A stretch of 64,000 nucleotides of DNA from Lachnospiraceae bacterium (GCA_017635395.1 JAGBLN010000022.1:1-64000), one strand, 5' to 3'; positions 8,006-17,345 are shown, numbered from the stretch's first letter. A program made the numbers and translations. The notes: generated from the sequence alone by a model not told the origin.

Positions 8006-8815
8006 ATGAGAAAAAAATTGAGTATTCTGTTACTCACACTGATCTGCCTCGTTGGTCTTACCGCATGCGGAAACGAAAAGGAGCCGACTCGCATTCAGAC
8101 AGAGCAGGAGATAGCGCAGATAATGAGTATCTCCGATATGGTCTATAATTATGTGATGATCGCTTCTGCTGAGGAACATGCAGAGGACCTTGCTGTATTA
8201 AGCATGGTGACTGATGATGAGAATGTGGATCAGGGTGAGGCTTTCAGAAAGAGCTTTGGCTTCTACTTGGATGCCAGGACTCTGACGAAAGCAGCGGAGT
8301 CATATAAGACTTCAGCTGTTGATATCGGTGATCCTCAGCCTATTACGACTGCGGACGGTTCTCTTCAGAAGGAAATCGATGTTTCTGAAGATGAGGCTAT
8401 AGTTACAATACCCCTCAAGGGTTCCATCAGGAACGGAAGCATGGAGATCATCTTTGATGACAACCGCCACATCACAAGCATTACTACCAATGTTGACCTT
8501 ACACTTGGTGAGTCAATGAAGAAGGCAGGAGTCAATACAGCTATCGGTATGGGCACCGTATTTGTAATGCTTATCGTTATTTCCTTCATAATAACGGCTA
8601 TGGGCATTATTCCTAAGCTGCAGGAAATGGGCAAGAAGAAAGAGCCTTCTGCACCTGCGGTTGTTGAAAAGACAATAGAGGATATTATTACCCGCGAAGA
8701 GACTGATACAGATGATATTGAACTGGTTGCTGTCATTGCAGCGGCTATTGCGGCGTATGAGGGTGAATCTTCAACAGACGGTTTTGTTGTAAGAAGCATC
8801 CGCAAGGTAAGGTAA
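8006..8815 (+). CDS. OadG-like decarboxylase gamma subunit with lipoprotein N-terminus
   Basis: 269 residues. The C-terminal third is OadG-like: a membrane span at about 178-198 (GMGTVFVMLIVISFIITAMG), a charged linker, then ELVAVIAAAIAAYEG and VVRSIRKVR. Known gamma/delta subunits are about 80-120 residues. Here a lipoprotein signal with lipobox LTAC (Cys21) comes first, then about 155 residues predicted to lie outside the membrane. ATG 8006 is preferred over the in-frame TTG at 8000 because AAGGAGAGG sits 8 bases upstream of it. It lies between a carboxyltransferase and a biotin carrier, and probably holds the cytoplasmic subunits to the membrane beta subunit. Confidence 0.85.
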   Translation: MRKKLSILLLTLICLVGLTACGNEKEPTRIQTEQEIAQIMSISDMVYNYVMIASAEEHAEDLAVLSMVTDDENVDQGEAFRKSFGFYLDARTLTKAAESYKTSAVDIGDPQPITTADGSLQKEIDVSEDEAIVTIPLKGSIRNGSMEIIFDDNRHITSITTNVDLTLGESMKKAGVNTAIGMGTVFVMLIVISFIITAMGIIPKLQEMGKKKEPSAPAVVEKTIEDIITREETDTDDIELVAVIAAAIAAYEGESSTDGFVVRSIRKVR

Positions 8816-8850
8816 ATTTTTAACACAAATCATTTCAGGAGGAAACACAA

Positions 8851-9222
8851 ATGAAAAACTATACAATAACCGTAAACGGCAGTGTATATGACGTAACAGT
8901 AGAAGAAGGCGCTGGAAATGGTGCAGCTCCCGCAGCAGCACCCAAGGCTGCTCCTAAGGCAGCTCCCAAAGCAGCACCTAAGGCTGCAGCAACAAGCGGA
9001 AGCGCTGGTTCTGTAAAGATCGAGGCTGGTGCTGCAGGTAAGGTATTCAAGATTGAGAAGAATGTAGGCGATGCAGTAAAGAAGGGTGACGCAGTGCTTA
9101 TCGTTGAAGCTATGAAGATGGAGATCCCTCAGGTTGCTCCTCAGGACGGAACTGTTGCCAGCATTAACTGTGCAGTTGGTGATTCTGTTGACGCAGGCCA
9201 GGTACTTGCAACTCTCAACTAA
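8851..9222 (+). CDS. Biotin carboxyl carrier protein (MmdC/1.3S-like)
   Basis: 123 residues. A short N-terminal beta segment (residues 1-20) is followed by a flexible Ala-Pro-Lys linker (about 21-48) with a repeated AAPK motif and a biotinyl domain (52-123). Lys89 in EAMKMEI is the biotinylation site. The domain is standard except that the usual PMPG turn is replaced by AGAAGKV. It carries carboxybiotin between the carboxyltransferases encoded on either side and the membrane decarboxylase OadB. Strong AGGAGG-type site upstream. Confidence 0.95.
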   Translation: MKNYTITVNGSVYDVTVEEGAGNGAAPAAAPKAAPKAAPKAAPKAAATSGSAGSVKIEAGAAGKVFKIEKNVGDAVKKGDAVLIVEAMKMEIPQVAPQDGTVASINCAVGDSVDAGQVLATLN

Positions 9223-9260
9223 CAGTTATTGAAGCAAATTTTTAGGAGGTTAGTAAACCA

Positions 9261-10427
9261 ATGGGTGAGATTTTAGAAAATCTGCTTAACCAGATGGCGT
9301 TCATGAATCCGGATTTTTCCTATAAAAATCTGATCATGATCGGCGTGGCTCTCCTGTTCTTATTCCTGGCTATCCGTTTTGAATTTGAACCGCTGCTCTT
9401 AGTTCCGATATCTTTCGGTATGCTGCTGGTTAATATTTATCCGGATATCATGATGAGCATAGAAGATTCACCGAATGGTGTTGGCGGATTACTGTATTAT
9501 TTCTATATGCTTGATGAGTGGGCTATACTTCCTTCACTCATTTTCATGGGTGTAGGCGCGATGACCGACTTCGGTCCTCTTATCGCAAATCCCAAGAGTT
9601 TCCTTTTGGGTGCTGCTGCTCAGTTCGGTATCTTTGCTGCATATTTCGGAGCGCTTTTCGCAGGTGCTATGGGATGGGCTGATTTCAACGACAAGGCTGC
9701 AGCTGCTATTTCAATCATAGGCGGTGCGGACGGTCCTACATCAATCTTCCTTGCAGGTAAGCTGGGACAGACCAAGTATCTCGGACCTATCGCCGTTGCG
9801 GCATATTCCTATATGTCACTTGTGCCTATCATTCAGCCGCCTATCATGAAGCTCCTTACCACAAAGAAGGAAAGAGCTATCAAGATGGGTCAGTTAAGAC
9901 CTGTAACGAAGCTGGAGAAGATCCTTTTCCCGATAATCATTACTATCGTGGTATCAATGGTTCTTCCTACAACAGCTCCTCTTATCGGTATGCTTATGTT
10001 AGGTAACCTTTTCCGTGAGTCCGGAGTAGTTAGACAGCTGACAGAGACAGCATCAAATGCACTCATGTACATAGTTGTTATCATACTTGGTACATCTGTA
10101 GGTGCTACCACAAGTGCTGAGGCTTTCCTTAACACAGATACACTTTTCATCGTTTTACTCGGTCTGGTGGCATTCGCATTTGGTACTGCGGCAGGTGTGC
10201 TGTTCGGAAAGATAATGTGCATAGCTACAGGCGGAAAGGTAAATCCTCTCATAGGTTCAGCCGGTGTATCGGCGGTTCCCATGGCTGCCAGAGTTTCACA
10301 GAAGGTTGGTGCAGAAGCAGATCCTACAAACTTCCTGCTGATGCATGCAATGGGACCTAATGTAGCAGGTGTTATCGGTACTGCCGTTGCAGCCGGAACA
10401 TTTATGGCGATCTTCGGAGTATTCTGA
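9261..10427 (+). CDS. oadB: Na+-translocating decarboxylase, beta subunit
   Basis: A 388-residue, multi-span membrane protein of the OadB/MmdB/GcdB family, which decarboxylates carboxybiotin and exports Na+. The conserved GGADGPTSIFLAGKL loop with its essential Asp is present, together with GVSAVPMAARV and ANFLLMHAMGPNVAG-like C-terminal regions. Family length is about 375-435. AGGAGG lies before the ATG. The energy of decarboxylation would become a sodium gradient, consistent with fermentative energy conservation. Confidence 0.95.
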   Translation: MGEILENLLNQMAFMNPDFSYKNLIMIGVALLFLFLAIRFEFEPLLLVPISFGMLLVNIYPDIMMSIEDSPNGVGGLLYYFYMLDEWAILPSLIFMGVGAMTDFGPLIANPKSFLLGAAAQFGIFAAYFGALFAGAMGWADFNDKAAAAISIIGGADGPTSIFLAGKLGQTKYLGPIAVAAYSYMSLVPIIQPPIMKLLTTKKERAIKMGQLRPVTKLEKILFPIIITIVVSMVLPTTAPLIGMLMLGNLFRESGVVRQLTETASNALMYIVVIILGTSVGATTSAEAFLNTDTLFIVLLGLVAFAFGTAAGVLFGKIMCIATGGKVNPLIGSAGVSAVPMAARVSQKVGAEADPTNFLLMHAMGPNVAGVIGTAVAAGTFMAIFGVF

Positions 10428-10484
10428 TATCGGCATGCTGAAATAATAATATTTGTTAGATAAACGACATAGGAGGAAAATATA

Positions 10485-11927
10485 ATGGCTGAAGAAAATA
10501 TTGCAAAGAAGCCGGTTAAGATTACGGAAACAGTTCTCCGTGATGCTCATCAGTCACTGATAGCAACCAGAATGCCGACAGAAATAATGCTTCCGATTCT
10601 CGATAAGCTTGATAAAGTCGGATATAATTCAATAGAGTGCTGGGGCGGCGCAACATTCGATGCTTCCCTCAGATTCCTTAAGGAAGATCCCTGGGAGAGA
10701 CTCAGAAAGATCCGTGATGGTCTTAAGAATACAAAGACTCAGATGCTTTTCAGAGGACAGAATATCTTAGGATACCGTCCTTACGCAGATGATGTGGTTT
10801 ATGCTTTCGTTGAGAAGTCCATAGCAAACGGTATCGATGTAATCCGTATCTTTGACTGTCTTAACGATATCCGTAACCTTCAGGCTGCTGTTGATGCTAC
10901 AAACAAGATCAAGAAGCAGGAAGGCCGCGGAGAGTCACAGATAGCTCTTTCTTATACACTTGGTGATGCTTATACCCTTGATTACTGGGCTGACATGGCT
11001 AAGAAGATTGAGGAGATGGGTGCTGATTCCATCTGTATCAAGGATATGGCTGGTCTTCTTGTTCCTTACAAGGCAGCTGAGCTTGTTAAGACACTGAAGG
11101 AAAGCACAAAGCTTCCTATTCAGCTTCATACACACTACACTTCAGGTGTTGCTTCAATGACATACTTAAAGGCTGTTGAGGCCGGTGTTGATGTCATCGA
11201 CTGTGCTATCAGTCCTTTCGCGCTTGGTACATCCCAGCCTGCTACCGAAGTTATGGTTGAGACATTCAAGGGTACACCTTACGATACAGGTTTCGATCAG
11301 AATCTCCTTGCTGAGATCGCTGATTACTTCAGGCCTTATCGTGAAGAGTGCATTGAGAGCGGCCTTATGAGCACCAAGGTTCTTGGTGTTAACATCAAGA
11401 CCCTGCTTTATCAGGTACCCGGCGGTATGCTTTCCAACATGGTTAGCCAGCTGAAAGAGCAGCATGCCGAGGACAGGTACAATGACGTACTTGAGGAAAT
11501 TCCCCGTGTTCGTAAGGATTGCGGTGAGCCTCCTCTGGTTACACCTTCATCACAGATCGTTGGTACACAGGCTATATTCAATGTACTGATGGGCGAGAGA
11601 TACAAGATGGCTACAGGTGAGTTCAAGGATCTTCTTCGTGGTAACTATGGTCAGACTGTTAAGCCTATGAATCAGGCGGTTATCGACAAGGTTATTCCAG
11701 GTGAACCCCGCTCCACAGCAAGAAGTGCTGAGGCAACAGGTCATACAGAGCCTGAGCTTGAGTCTATAGAGAAAGAAATGAAGCAGTATAAGCAGCAGGA
11801 TGAAGACGTGCTTTCATATGCACTGTTCCCTCAGGTTGCTACAGAGTTCTTCAAGTATCGTGAGGCTCAGCAGGAGAAGGTTGATGCAAAGAAGGCTGAT
11901 ACAGCCAACGGAGCATATCCTGTCTGA
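10485..11927 (+). CDS. Oxaloacetate decarboxylase alpha / transcarboxylase 5S-like carboxyltransferase
   Basis: A 480-residue TIM-barrel carboxyltransferase of the pyruvate carboxylase CT / OadA / 5S family. The metal and substrate site residues are present: LRDAHQS, FRGQN, the carbamylation Lys in CIKDMAGL, and LHTHYTSG. The conserved C-terminal PYxRP-like helical domain follows, but there is no attached biotin domain (no MKM motif), so it must use the separate carrier encoded at 8851. It should move CO2 between oxaloacetate/pyruvate and biotin. It is last in the operon, directly before a strong terminator. Confidence 0.92.
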   Translation: MAEENIAKKPVKITETVLRDAHQSLIATRMPTEIMLPILDKLDKVGYNSIECWGGATFDASLRFLKEDPWERLRKIRDGLKNTKTQMLFRGQNILGYRPYADDVVYAFVEKSIANGIDVIRIFDCLNDIRNLQAAVDATNKIKKQEGRGESQIALSYTLGDAYTLDYWADMAKKIEEMGADSICIKDMAGLLVPYKAAELVKTLKESTKLPIQLHTHYTSGVASMTYLKAVEAGVDVIDCAISPFALGTSQPATEVMVETFKGTPYDTGFDQNLLAEIADYFRPYREECIESGLMSTKVLGVNIKTLLYQVPGGMLSNMVSQLKEQHAEDRYNDVLEEIPRVRKDCGEPPLVTPSSQIVGTQAIFNVLMGERYKMATGEFKDLLRGNYGQTVKPMNQAVIDKVIPGEPRSTARSAEATGHTEPELESIEKEMKQYKQQDEDVLSYALFPQVATEFFKYREAQQEKVDAKKADTANGAYPV

Positions 11928-11958
11928 TTGATTATTGTAATAGATTTGTGTTATTATT

Positions 11959-11991
11959 ATTCCCGTGGGCGTTGCTCACGGGAATTTTTTT
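11959..11991 (+). terminator. Terminator of the decarboxylase operon
   Basis: Nine-base-pair stem ATTCCCGTG / CACGGGAAT with a nine-base loop, followed by seven T. Confidence 0.93.
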
Positions 11992-12000
11992 ATATCGCAC

Positions 12001-12078
12001 GGGCTGCATAAGGAAATTTTTCGATTAACGTCGAATACAGCCCGGCGGGGCGTGCAGTGGATTTCATCACCCTGCACG
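12001..12078 (+). promoter_or_regulatory. Structured leader upstream of the RpiR-type gene
   Basis: GGGCTG (12001-12006) pairs with CAGCCC (12038-12043), enclosing a TTCGA / TCGAA hairpin. A second hairpin, CGTGCAG (12051-12057) with CTGCACG (12072-12078), ends just before the GGAGGA site of the regulator gene. A possible promoter lies upstream (TTGATT 11928-11933, 18 bp, TATTAT 11952-11957) but would start inside the preceding terminator. The function of the paired sequences is unknown. Confidence 0.35.
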
Positions 12079-12096
12079 AATTGGAGGAGAATTATC

Positions 12097-12960
12097 ATGA
12101 TAGATGAGATAAATGCCTTATATGACAGTATGAGCAAGGGGCAGAAGAAGATTGCCGACTATGTATTGAACCATCCTGATAAGGCTGCGTTTATGACGGC
12201 TACGAAGCTTGGAGAGGCCTGCGGCACCAGCGAGTCGACAGTTGTGCGCTTTGCAGTGATGCTGGGTTATAACGGCTATTCTGATTTCCAGAAGGAAGTT
12301 GCAAGCCATATTCAGTCCAAGCTTACAAATAAAGCACAGAATTCTACTGTTCACTACAGAAAGAACAGGAACGAGATATTAAAGGGCGTGCTCGTGTCTG
12401 ACGCGCAGAATATCGTTGATACAATCCATCTGGTGGATTCCGGTGTCTATGATATGGCGCTTAAGCTTATAAAAGAGGCAGCCCATGTTTATATCATCGG
12501 AATCAGGACATGCGCCCCCCTGGCTTCATATCTGGGATTTTATCTTAATATGATCCGTCCTGATGTAAAAGTCATCGACAGCATGAATATAAGCGAGATT
12601 TACGAGCAGCTTTTCTGGCTGAACCATGATGATGTTCTCATAGGAATAAGCTTTCCGAGATATTCAATGCGCACGCTAAAGGCTATGGAGTATGGAAATG
12701 AAAAAAAGGCCAGGCTCATATCGATAACAGATTCTGAGTACTCGCCTATGAATATGTATTCATCATGCAATCTCTGGGCAAAATCCGACATGATATCGAT
12801 CGCGGATTCGCTTGTGGCGCCTATGAGTGTGATCAATGCGCTTATAGTGGGACTCTATATAAATGATGAGACCTTCGTTAAGAATAATCTCGAACAGATG
12901 GAAGCTCTTTGGAACGGCCTGCAGACTTACAGGGGAGATGAGCTGGCAGACGGGATGTGA
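12097..12960 (+). CDS. MurR/RpiR family transcriptional regulator
   Basis: A 287-residue regulator. The N-terminal HTH_6 domain includes KIADYVLNHPDKAAFMTATKLGEACGTSESTVVRFAVMLGY. The C-terminal SIS domain (about 115-260) normally binds a phosphosugar. The ATG at 12097 is chosen because GGAGGA is 7 bases upstream and the family N-terminus fits; the frame stays open further upstream but only through the operon terminator. Its position after the decarboxylase operon suggests, but does not prove, that it controls that operon or responds to central carbon flux. Confidence 0.92.
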   Translation: MIDEINALYDSMSKGQKKIADYVLNHPDKAAFMTATKLGEACGTSESTVVRFAVMLGYNGYSDFQKEVASHIQSKLTNKAQNSTVHYRKNRNEILKGVLVSDAQNIVDTIHLVDSGVYDMALKLIKEAAHVYIIGIRTCAPLASYLGFYLNMIRPDVKVIDSMNISEIYEQLFWLNHDDVLIGISFPRYSMRTLKAMEYGNEKKARLISITDSEYSPMNMYSSCNLWAKSDMISIADSLVAPMSVINALIVGLYINDETFVKNNLEQMEALWNGLQTYRGDELADGM

Positions 12961-12968
12961 GTCGGAAC

Positions 12969-13472
12969 TTATGTGGTAGCTATATCCACTGCAATCCTGT
13001 AACAGCCGTTACCATAGTCAAGGATATAATATTTAATAAAGCAGCCGTAGGTGTAGTATTCATATTTTTTTGGCAGCTCGTCCTTAGTGGCAATGGGAAG
13101 GTACTGTATCTGAATCCTTTCAACGGTATTCCCATAAAGATCGGTGGATGTTTCTGATGTTACATTTTTTAACGATTCGTCAATGCCTTCTGCATAGTCT
13201 GCAGGCAAGGCATTGTACATTTCATCAGGGCTTCCGAACATGCGGCTTTCCAGCATGTATTCTGCATCACGCAGTCCGCGTTCACCATAGCGTTCCCATA
13301 TGCCGGCTGTCTGTGGAAGCAAAGCCCTGTAACTGAAATCTTCCTGCATGGCAGCATCCATAGGCTCGTGGATTTCCCATTTCATCTGGTTGTTCAGATG
13401 AAGAGTTAAGGCACCTATCAGAACTGCGGCAACTAAAAAGACTGCAATTATTGCTATCAAAGTTTTTTTCAT
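12969..13472 (-). CDS. Small secreted or membrane-anchored protein, unknown
   Basis: 167 residues: a short basic start MKKTLIAIIA and one hydrophobic segment (about 5-27), then a soluble domain rich in Tyr and acidic residues with no motif I recognise. The ATG is preceded on the minus strand by GGGAGAT, supporting expression. It is convergent with the RpiR-type gene, with only 8 bases between stop codons and no terminator. It may be a type II membrane protein or have a cleavable signal peptide. Function unknown. Confidence 0.72.
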   Translation of the reverse strand: MKKTLIAIIAVFLVAAVLIGALTLHLNNQMKWEIHEPMDAAMQEDFSYRALLPQTAGIWERYGERGLRDAEYMLESRMFGSPDEMYNALPADYAEGIDESLKNVTSETSTDLYGNTVERIQIQYLPIATKDELPKKYEYYTYGCFIKYYILDYGNGCYRIAVDIATT

Positions 13473-13766
13473 GGATATCTCCCTATAGTTTTATAAGTTT
13501 CTATGTATTTACAGTTAAAAAACATTTATTGTACACGGTCACTTTTTTGATGAATCCGGTCAGACCGGACATATTTCATTATACAAGTTCCTGCTTTTCA
13601 CTACAATTTGTTATTGTTAAATTTCGCATATAGCATATGGGGCGCGGACACCAATGTAAGGCATTCTGCATTTCGTGATTGCCTAAGGTGAGCATGCGTG
13701 TTACTATCTACAGAGGTAATCTACATGCTGTGGAATGTTTATTTTTAAAAGTGAGCAGGATATAAA
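13473..13766. other. Divergent intergenic region with two inverted repeats
   Basis: 294 bases between divergent genes. Two inverted repeats are visible: TCCGGT-CAG-ACCGGA (13555-13569), a 15-bp near-palindrome, and AGCATG...CATGCT (13691-13696 / 13724-13729) enclosing GTTAC / GTAAT. Both could be operators or transcript hairpins. I could not assign a confident -35/-10 pair for either gene and see no RNA gene. Confidence 0.4.
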
Positions 13767-15215
13767 ATGGGAAAGATAATCGTTATAGGTGCAGGGCCGG
13801 CGGGAATGATGGCTGCTATAGCTGCCTCTGAAAAAGGTGCTGATGTTTCACTTCTTGAATCAAATGAAAAGGCCGGAAAGAAACTGTTTATAACAGGAAA
13901 GGGTAGATGTAATCTTACAAATGACTGCCCGACGGATGAATTTTTCTCACATGTAGTAAGCAATCCTAAATTTTTATTCAGTTCCGTGTATTCCTTTGAT
14001 CATGATGAGGTTAAGAAGTTTTTTGAGGAAAATGGCTGTCAGCTAAAGACGGAAAGGGCGGAACGTGTTTTTCCCGTGTCTGATAAGTCTGCGGATGTGA
14101 TCTCTGCTCTTGAAAGAAAGCTGAAAAAGAACGGCGTGAAGTTCATAAAGAACTGCCGTGTTTCCGGCTTGCTCAGGGAGGCTGTCAGGCCGGATGGGGA
14201 CCTTCCGTCTGAATTAGATGTGTCAGATAAAATGGAAAAAAAGAAAAAGCTGCAGTATAAGTACCGTGTAAAAGGTGTGCTGCTTGAAAACGGTGAAAAG
14301 CTTTATTCCGATGCGGTTATTGTAGCTACAGGTGGCGTATCATATCCTGTTACCGGATCCGATGGTAATTTTTTCAGGCTATTAACTACATTTGGTCATA
14401 GCATCAAAACGCTTCGCCCGGCCCTGGTACCACTTGTGATAAAAGATGAAAACTGCAGAAAGATGCAGGGACTGGCACTTAAGAATATAAGTATTGAATT
14501 AAAGTATGGGAAGAAGCTTATATCCAAAGGTTTCGGGGAACTGCTTTTTACACATTTCGGCATCAGCGGACCGTTGATCTTTACGGCATCGTCCGAATAC
14601 AGCAGGAAATACGGCGGTGTGTCACGGATGCTGGATGAGAATAATGCCATAAAAAAAGATCATTCAAAGAAGTTCGATAAATCCAATGATTTCGGGCACA
14701 ACGAAAATGTATGTGTTTCCGGAGAAACGGCTGATCTTTATATCGACTTAAAGCCTGCTGTAAAGGCTGAAGAGCTTGAAAAAAGAATAATCCGAGAGTT
14801 TGAGGCAAACGGAAATAAATTATTCAAAAATTATATTGCTGCATTGGTTCCCGGAAAGATGCGGGATGTTTTTCCTGATATTGCAGGCATTGATCCGGAA
14901 AAGCCTGTTAATAAGTTAACACGGGAAGAGAGACAGGCTATTGTCCGGAATCTGAAAGGGATGCATTTTGTTGTTAGCGGCACAAGGGATTTTAACGAGG
15001 CCATAATAACATCAGGCGGGGTGAATGTTAAAGAGGTGGATCCACATACCATGGAATCAAAGCTTGCAAAAGGTCTTTTTTTTGCCGGGGAAATGCTGGA
15101 TGTTGATGCATATACGGGAGGTTTTAATCTTCAGATTGCCTGGTCTACGGGGCACGCGGCGGGCGTGGCGGCAGCGGAACCGCCGGCTGAGTTAAGCTCC
15201 GAAAATAATAATTAA
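13767..15215 (+). CDS. BaiN/HI0933-like NAD(P)/FAD-dependent oxidoreductase
   Basis: 482 residues with an N-terminal FAD-binding Rossmann motif VIGAGPAGMMAA (residues 4-15), the family signature KKLFITGKGRCNLTN (about 37-51), and the C-terminal signature SGGVNVKEVDPHTMESK with GEMLDVDAYTGGFNLQIAWSTG. The family is widespread and mostly of unknown reaction. Two lysine-rich inserts (about 145-165 and 290-320) make it longer than the usual 400-420. In many Clostridia this gene is next to cmk; here a chemoreceptor and lipoprotein gene lie between. A shorter paralogue is at 56374. Confidence 0.9.
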   Translation: MGKIIVIGAGPAGMMAAIAASEKGADVSLLESNEKAGKKLFITGKGRCNLTNDCPTDEFFSHVVSNPKFLFSSVYSFDHDEVKKFFEENGCQLKTERAERVFPVSDKSADVISALERKLKKNGVKFIKNCRVSGLLREAVRPDGDLPSELDVSDKMEKKKKLQYKYRVKGVLLENGEKLYSDAVIVATGGVSYPVTGSDGNFFRLLTTFGHSIKTLRPALVPLVIKDENCRKMQGLALKNISIELKYGKKLISKGFGELLFTHFGISGPLIFTASSEYSRKYGGVSRMLDENNAIKKDHSKKFDKSNDFGHNENVCVSGETADLYIDLKPAVKAEELEKRIIREFEANGNKLFKNYIAALVPGKMRDVFPDIAGIDPEKPVNKLTREERQAIVRNLKGMHFVVSGTRDFNEAIITSGGVNVKEVDPHTMESKLAKGLFFAGEMLDVDAYTGGFNLQIAWSTGHAAGVAAAEPPAELSSENNN

Positions 15216-15220
15216 TCTGT

Positions 15221-15242
15221 CACAATTTGATTGTGGTATAAT
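15221..15242 (+). promoter_or_regulatory. Promoter for the chemoreceptor with overlapping inverted repeat
   Basis: Extended -10 TGGTATAAT (15234-15242). An inverted repeat CACAA-TTTGA-TTGTG (15221-15235) lies directly in the spacer and overlaps the TG of the extended -10, so it could be an operator. The expected start is near 15249, with a leader of about 65 bases. Confidence 0.55.
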
Positions 15243-15313
15243 TTGAACTGATGATTGATGCAGCTCCGCACTATTTCTGGGGCTGTAAAAATTATAAAAG
15301 GGGGGAATAGAGC

Positions 15314-17335
15314 ATGATAAAAAGTTTAAAGGTGAAACTGACACTGATAATTGCAGCTCTTATTGTTGTACTGCTTGTTATCGAGGGCGTGGTTACTATC
15401 AAACAGGCAGAATCGCGCTACGAGGGACTGCTTAACAAAAATTATAATGTACAAACGGAATATTATGCGTCTGTTATCGACAGGTGGCTTTCTGATGCAA
15501 CCAACACCGTAGCCGGTGCAGATACTGTTATCAATGCACTAAAAGATGAGAACTCGGATGCTGTATTAGGCAGATCCCTGACAGGTACTCTTGAGGAACT
15601 GAATGCAGCCAACGAGATGTCCTATGATGTATATGTTCAGTTTGATGACGGGCTGTTCTTGAGCGGATCCGGCTGGGTGCCGGATGATGATTATGACGGC
15701 AGGACAAGGGACTGGTACAAGGATGCATTTGCGGAAGCCGGCGAATATGTTTTCAGCGATCCCTATGTGGATGCGGATTCCGGCGAGCTGGTTGTTACCA
15801 TATCGAAATCTTTTGATTATGGAAAAAGAAAAGGTGTTATCGCATACGATGTGCTGATCGGAAGCCTTTTGACCGGTATAGACAGTCTTGCATCGGATGA
15901 GGATGGCGGATATATCTTTGTTGCTACAGGAGACGGCAGCATGATCTATCATCCCAATGATGATTTTGAATCAACACCGGAAAAGATAATGACTGTAAAT
16001 GATCTGGGGATTGACTATGTTACTGCATCATCATCTGATGATGCTGATGCCATAGAGGATTATGATGGCGAAGATAAATATGTTACCGCAAGGAATCTGG
16101 AAAAGACCGATTGGGTGATCTATTTCGTTTCTCCTGCATCAAATTTTGACGATATAGTCAATTCGCTCAAGCGCTATATCATTATCGTTATCGTGCTTTG
16201 CCTTATCGCTGCTGTAGTAGTTGCAATCGTTGCAGGAAGTATCATAGCTGCTCCCATAACTGATGCCAGCAGGAAGATAAAAACCCTGAGTGACGGAGTT
16301 AAGAGCGGAAAGGCAGATCTGTCTGCTGATATCACTACAGGGGCAAAGGATGAGATCGGTCATCTGGTTCACGCTGTCAACGAACTTAAAAATGCAATGG
16401 CAGGTATCATAGAAGATGTTAACGGTGCTTCAGACCATCTTGTAGAAAATGTTGAGAATCTGAAAGCAGCTGCCGGAAGGACGTCAGATAATGTAAATTC
16501 CATTTCGAATGTTATGGAAGAGATGAGTGCCACATCAAAGATCACTTCAGAATCCACAAATCAGGTAGCAAAGCAGATTGCTGACATTACTGAGCTTACC
16601 GAGCATGTAAGTCAGAATGCGGAGGAAAAGACTGCCGGTATCAACGAAAGTCTTGAAAAGATAGACCGTCTGAAGGATGAGATAAAGATCAGTGACGAAA
16701 AGATGCTGGAACGTTTGAATGATGCGATTGAAAGACTTCGTGACAGGATAAAGGACACAAAGAAAGTAGAAGAGATACGCGTCATGACTCAGGGAATAGC
16801 GGAAGTGGCTACCCAGACAAATCTCCTGTCTCTTAATGCTTCGATCGAGGCTGCAAGAGCAGGCGAAGCCGGCCGGGGATTCGCAGTAGTAGCCGGTGAG
16901 ATAGGTTCACTTGCGGACAATTCATCAAGCATGGCTGAAGATATCCAGAAAGTTTCAGAGGATGTGCTGGGGGTTGTAGACCAGCTGGTAAAAGCTGCAG
17001 AAGAGCTTTCTGATATCATGCTCAAGATCTCAAGCGAAAATTCAGAAGAAAAAAATTCGCTTATTGAAGATTACATAGCATCACTCAATGAGTGTTATGA
17101 AGCTATGTCATCTATCGCAAATGACAACAAAGATATCAGCAGTACCATACAGAACATAAGTGAGGCTATAAGCGATATTGACCGTGCTGTTGATGAAAAC
17201 GCCCAGGGTGTTTTAAGTGTTGCGGAAGATACCGGAGTGCTTGTGAGTGCATCAGAGGATGTGCTTAGCGGAGCAGAATCAATAGACGGCATTTCTGCTG
17301 AACTGAAGGCCCATGTGTGCGGATTTACATATTGA
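15314..17335 (+). CDS. Methyl-accepting chemotaxis protein, Cache-type sensor
   Basis: 673 residues. First membrane segment at about 7-27, an extracellular double-Cache-like ligand domain (about 35-275) with RTRDWYKDA and [21 protein letters not shown], second membrane segment near 285-310, HAMP, then a long coiled-coil signalling domain. The hairpin tip [19 protein letters not shown] / [13 protein letters not shown] is intact, so it should couple to CheA/CheW. The Cache motifs resemble those that bind amino acids or small carboxylates, but the ligand is unknown. No C-terminal CheR-docking pentapeptide is seen. AGGGGGG site upstream. Confidence 0.95.
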   Translation: MIKSLKVKLTLIIAALIVVLLVIEGVVTIKQAESRYEGLLNKNYNVQTEYYASVIDRWLSDATNTVAGADTVINALKDENSDAVLGRSLTGTLEELNAANEMSYDVYVQFDDGLFLSGSGWVPDDDYDGRTRDWYKDAFAEAGEYVFSDPYVDADSGELVVTISKSFDYGKRKGVIAYDVLIGSLLTGIDSLASDEDGGYIFVATGDGSMIYHPNDDFESTPEKIMTVNDLGIDYVTASSSDDADAIEDYDGEDKYVTARNLEKTDWVIYFVSPASNFDDIVNSLKRYIIIVIVLCLIAAVVVAIVAGSIIAAPITDASRKIKTLSDGVKSGKADLSADITTGAKDEIGHLVHAVNELKNAMAGIIEDVNGASDHLVENVENLKAAAGRTSDNVNSISNVMEEMSATSKITSESTNQVAKQIADITELTEHVSQNAEEKTAGINESLEKIDRLKDEIKISDEKMLERLNDAIERLRDRIKDTKKVEEIRVMTQGIAEVATQTNLLSLNASIEAARAGEAGRGFAVVAGEIGSLADNSSSMAEDIQKVSEDVLGVVDQLVKAAEELSDIMLKISSENSEEKNSLIEDYIASLNECYEAMSSIANDNKDISSTIQNISEAISDIDRAVDENAQGVLSVAEDTGVLVSASEDVLSGAESIDGISAELKAHVCGFTY

Positions 17336-17345
17336 GGAAAAACGG

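Noticed and set aside
11965..12096. N-terminal extension of the RpiR-type regulator
   Set aside because: The frame is open, but it runs through the decarboxylase terminator and lacks a ribosome binding site; ATG 12097 with GGAGGA is much better.
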